DNA of 12,975 nt from the NCBI GenBank assembly GCA_964577315.1, contig CAZNYT010000063.1:1-12975 (forward strand). Direction: 5' to 3'. The notes beneath the pieces were generated by a model, which was not told the origin of the DNA, ran no database searches, and saw only the letters and a program-made list of their open reading frames with translations. This DNA comes from Desulfonatronospira sp964577315 (lineage in GTDB: Bacteria > Desulfobacterota > Desulfovibrionia > Desulfovibrionales > Desulfonatronovibrionaceae). Positions 11,829-12,975 of the stretch are shown in pieces (positions within the stretch are counted from its first letter, which is position 1; each line of letters opens with the position of its first letter). A program made the translations under genes and the position numbers.

Positions 11829-12863
11829 TTAGATTGTCTCCAGTTCCGGAGCTGGGCTTCCCATCTCTCCTAGTTCCTGCATCTTCTTGACTTGATCCAT
11901 GCATCGTACGCCGTGGATTTTGTCCAGGTGCTCAGCCCGGATATGCTGCAAGCCTGCCGCGTCAATGGACAGGGCGGAGCTGGAGGCAAAGATCCCCACG
12001 TCTTGGACGTATCTGTCGCCCTGTATCGGAGCACAATCGCATACAGTGCTCACGTCGTTGGCAAAATTTACAAAGCTTACCTTGTCCGGGGAAAAGCAAT
12101 CCAAAACCCCTTTGGCAGCCACTGCAAGCCCAGAAAGGATCCTGTCTTGCCCCACCAGGGTGATGGCTTCCTCGGGACAGGCTGAGCTGCATAGGGGGCA
12201 GCGCATGCAGTAGGGGCTGTCTATCACTGCCGCGCCGTCCTCAATCCGGGGTATATCCAGCCAACAAGCCTCGAGGCAGCTCCCGCACCCAGCACATATC
12301 TCCTGGTCCACCTTCAGATCCAGAAGGCGGTGCTGATCCAGCTTGGTCTTCTGGGTGGCGCAACCCATGCCCAGGTTCTTGATGGCGCCTCCGAACCCGC
12401 TCAAGGGATGCCCCTTCAAGTGGGAAACCGTGATCATGGCGTCTGCGTAATATATTGCTCCGGCAACCTCCACCTCAGAAAGCAGAGGGTCAGGGGACTG
12501 CACGCTTACTCCGTTTTCGCTGAGCAATCCATCTGCCACCAGGAATGGGGCAAACCCGAACCCGTGGGCAACGGCATTTTCCATGTGGTCCACGGCATTG
12601 TTGCGCTGGAGGGGATAATAAGTAGTGGTATCGGTTAGAAAGGGCTTTCCGCCCAATTCCCGGACCCGGTCCACAATATGCTTGATGAAGAAGGGACGGA
12701 CGTAGTTGGGATTGCCCAGTTCCCCTACGTGCAGCTTTATGGCCACCTTGTCCCCAGGAGAAACCACGTCGAATATCCCGGCACTCTTGTAAAGCTCCTT
12801 GCTTTTTTCCAGCAGGTTGGCGCTGCTCTCCCAAGGGGTGAAAAACACCTTGTTTCTATCCAT
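11829..12863 (-). CDS. DUF362 protein with two [4Fe-4S] ferredoxin motifs
   Basis: 344 residues starting at ATG 12863, chosen because AGGAGG lies six bases upstream (12873-12868); an in-frame ATG at 12902 has no such site. Residues 1-180 are the DUF362 domain (VAIKLHVGELGNPNYVRP, TDTTTYYP, HLKGHPLSGFGGAIKNLGMG). Two CxxCxxCxxxC motifs follow: Cys190/193/196/200 and Cys219/222/225/229, the latter ending in CP, so two [4Fe-4S] clusters are expected. No signal peptide or membrane segment is seen, so it should be cytosolic. The family is common in anaerobes, and its reaction is not established. It is convergent with the merR-like gene, with only the palindromic repeat between them. An electron-transfer role is inferred from the clusters. 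Confidence 0.9.
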   Translation of the reverse strand: MDRNKVFFTPWESSANLLEKSKELYKSAGIFDVVSPGDKVAIKLHVGELGNPNYVRPFFIKHIVDRVRELGGKPFLTDTTTYYPLQRNNAVDHMENAVAHGFGFAPFLVADGLLSENGVSVQSPDPLLSEVEVAGAIYYADAMITVSHLKGHPLSGFGGAIKNLGMGCATQKTKLDQHRLLDLKVDQEICAGCGSCLEACWLDIPRIEDGAAVIDSPYCMRCPLCSSACPEEAITLVGQDRILSGLAVAAKGVLDCFSPDKVSFVNFANDVSTVCDCAPIQGDRYVQDVGIFASSSALSIDAAGLQHIRAEHLDKIHGVRCMDQVKKMQELGEMGSPAPELETI

Positions 12864-12975
12864 AAGACCTCCTAATGATAAGACTGTTAGAACTACAACC
12901 AAACTTACTATCCGTGTCCTGAGAATTCTGCAAACAGGCCGTAAAAACTCACTCCAAGGCAGCGTATATCAAAAT
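12864..12975 (-). other. Upstream region of the DUF362 gene to window edge
   Basis: Reading the - strand, this 112-base stretch ends in the strong AGGAGG ribosome binding site. TTGCAG and TAGTAA occur 17 bases apart as a weak promoter candidate, each matching only half of the consensus. I see no other gene or repeat here. Confidence 0.3.

Noticed and set aside
1..12975. CRISPR array, transposase or integrase gene
   Set aside because: No regularly spaced repeats with unique spacers, and no frame with transposase or recombinase motifs.

Overview
The window looks like a piece of a deltaproteobacterial chromosome, most like a Desulfovibrionales-type sulfate reducer. This is inferred from the protein flavour, the gene order glmS / tRNA-Val / thrS-infC-rpmI-rplT-pheST-merR, and a DUF362 protein carrying two [4Fe-4S] motifs. 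No 16S gene or other lineage marker is present, so the placement is tentative. Core genes are fairly GC-rich, while the segments around 1-320, 2440-2720 and 3370-4500 are visibly richer in A/T.

Layout. (1) 1-320: A/T-rich leader with inverted repeats and no convincing gene. (2) 321-2174: glmS, glucosamine-6-phosphate synthase, with a tiny overlapping ORF behind it. (3) 2255-2723: non-coding. It holds a compact composite repeat at 2331-2437, made of a 15-bp hairpin, four heptanucleotide tandem repeats and a sequence that can fold into a three-way junction with no unpaired bases at the junction. A decayed coding remnant follows. (4) 2724-4210: an accessory block with a VapBC pair on the + strand, the truncated start of a P-loop ATPase, and a ribbon-helix-helix / MazF-PemK pair on the - strand. 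(5) 4450-4621: promoter, tRNA-Val(GAC) with encoded CCA, and a terminator-like hairpin only 25 bases before the thrS start codon. (6) 4637-11705: a translation gene cluster, thrS-infC-rpmI-rplT-pheS-pheT, then a MerR-like regulator. The genes are tightly packed, with several overlaps. (7) 11725-11817: a palindromic intergenic repeat, half of which recurs at 4328-4361. (8) 11829-12863, - strand: a DUF362 iron-sulfur protein.

How the genes work together. The thrS-pheT cluster makes threonyl- and phenylalanyl-tRNA, initiation factor IF-3 and ribosomal proteins L35 and L20. Its control points appear to be the tRNA-Val/terminator leader before thrS, an AUA start codon for infC (expected to be autoregulated by IF-3), and a 172-base leader before rpmI with a possible L20 site. 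GlmS begins amino-sugar synthesis for peptidoglycan and LPS. The two toxin-antitoxin pairs, the broken ATPase and the repeats suggest that the stretch between glmS and the tRNA gene is a small accessory insertion site.

The most unusual items are the composite hairpin / heptad / three-way-junction element at 2331-2437, the repeat pair at 4328 and 11725, and the AUA start of infC. No CRISPR array, transposase gene or complete novel multi-gene system is visible.
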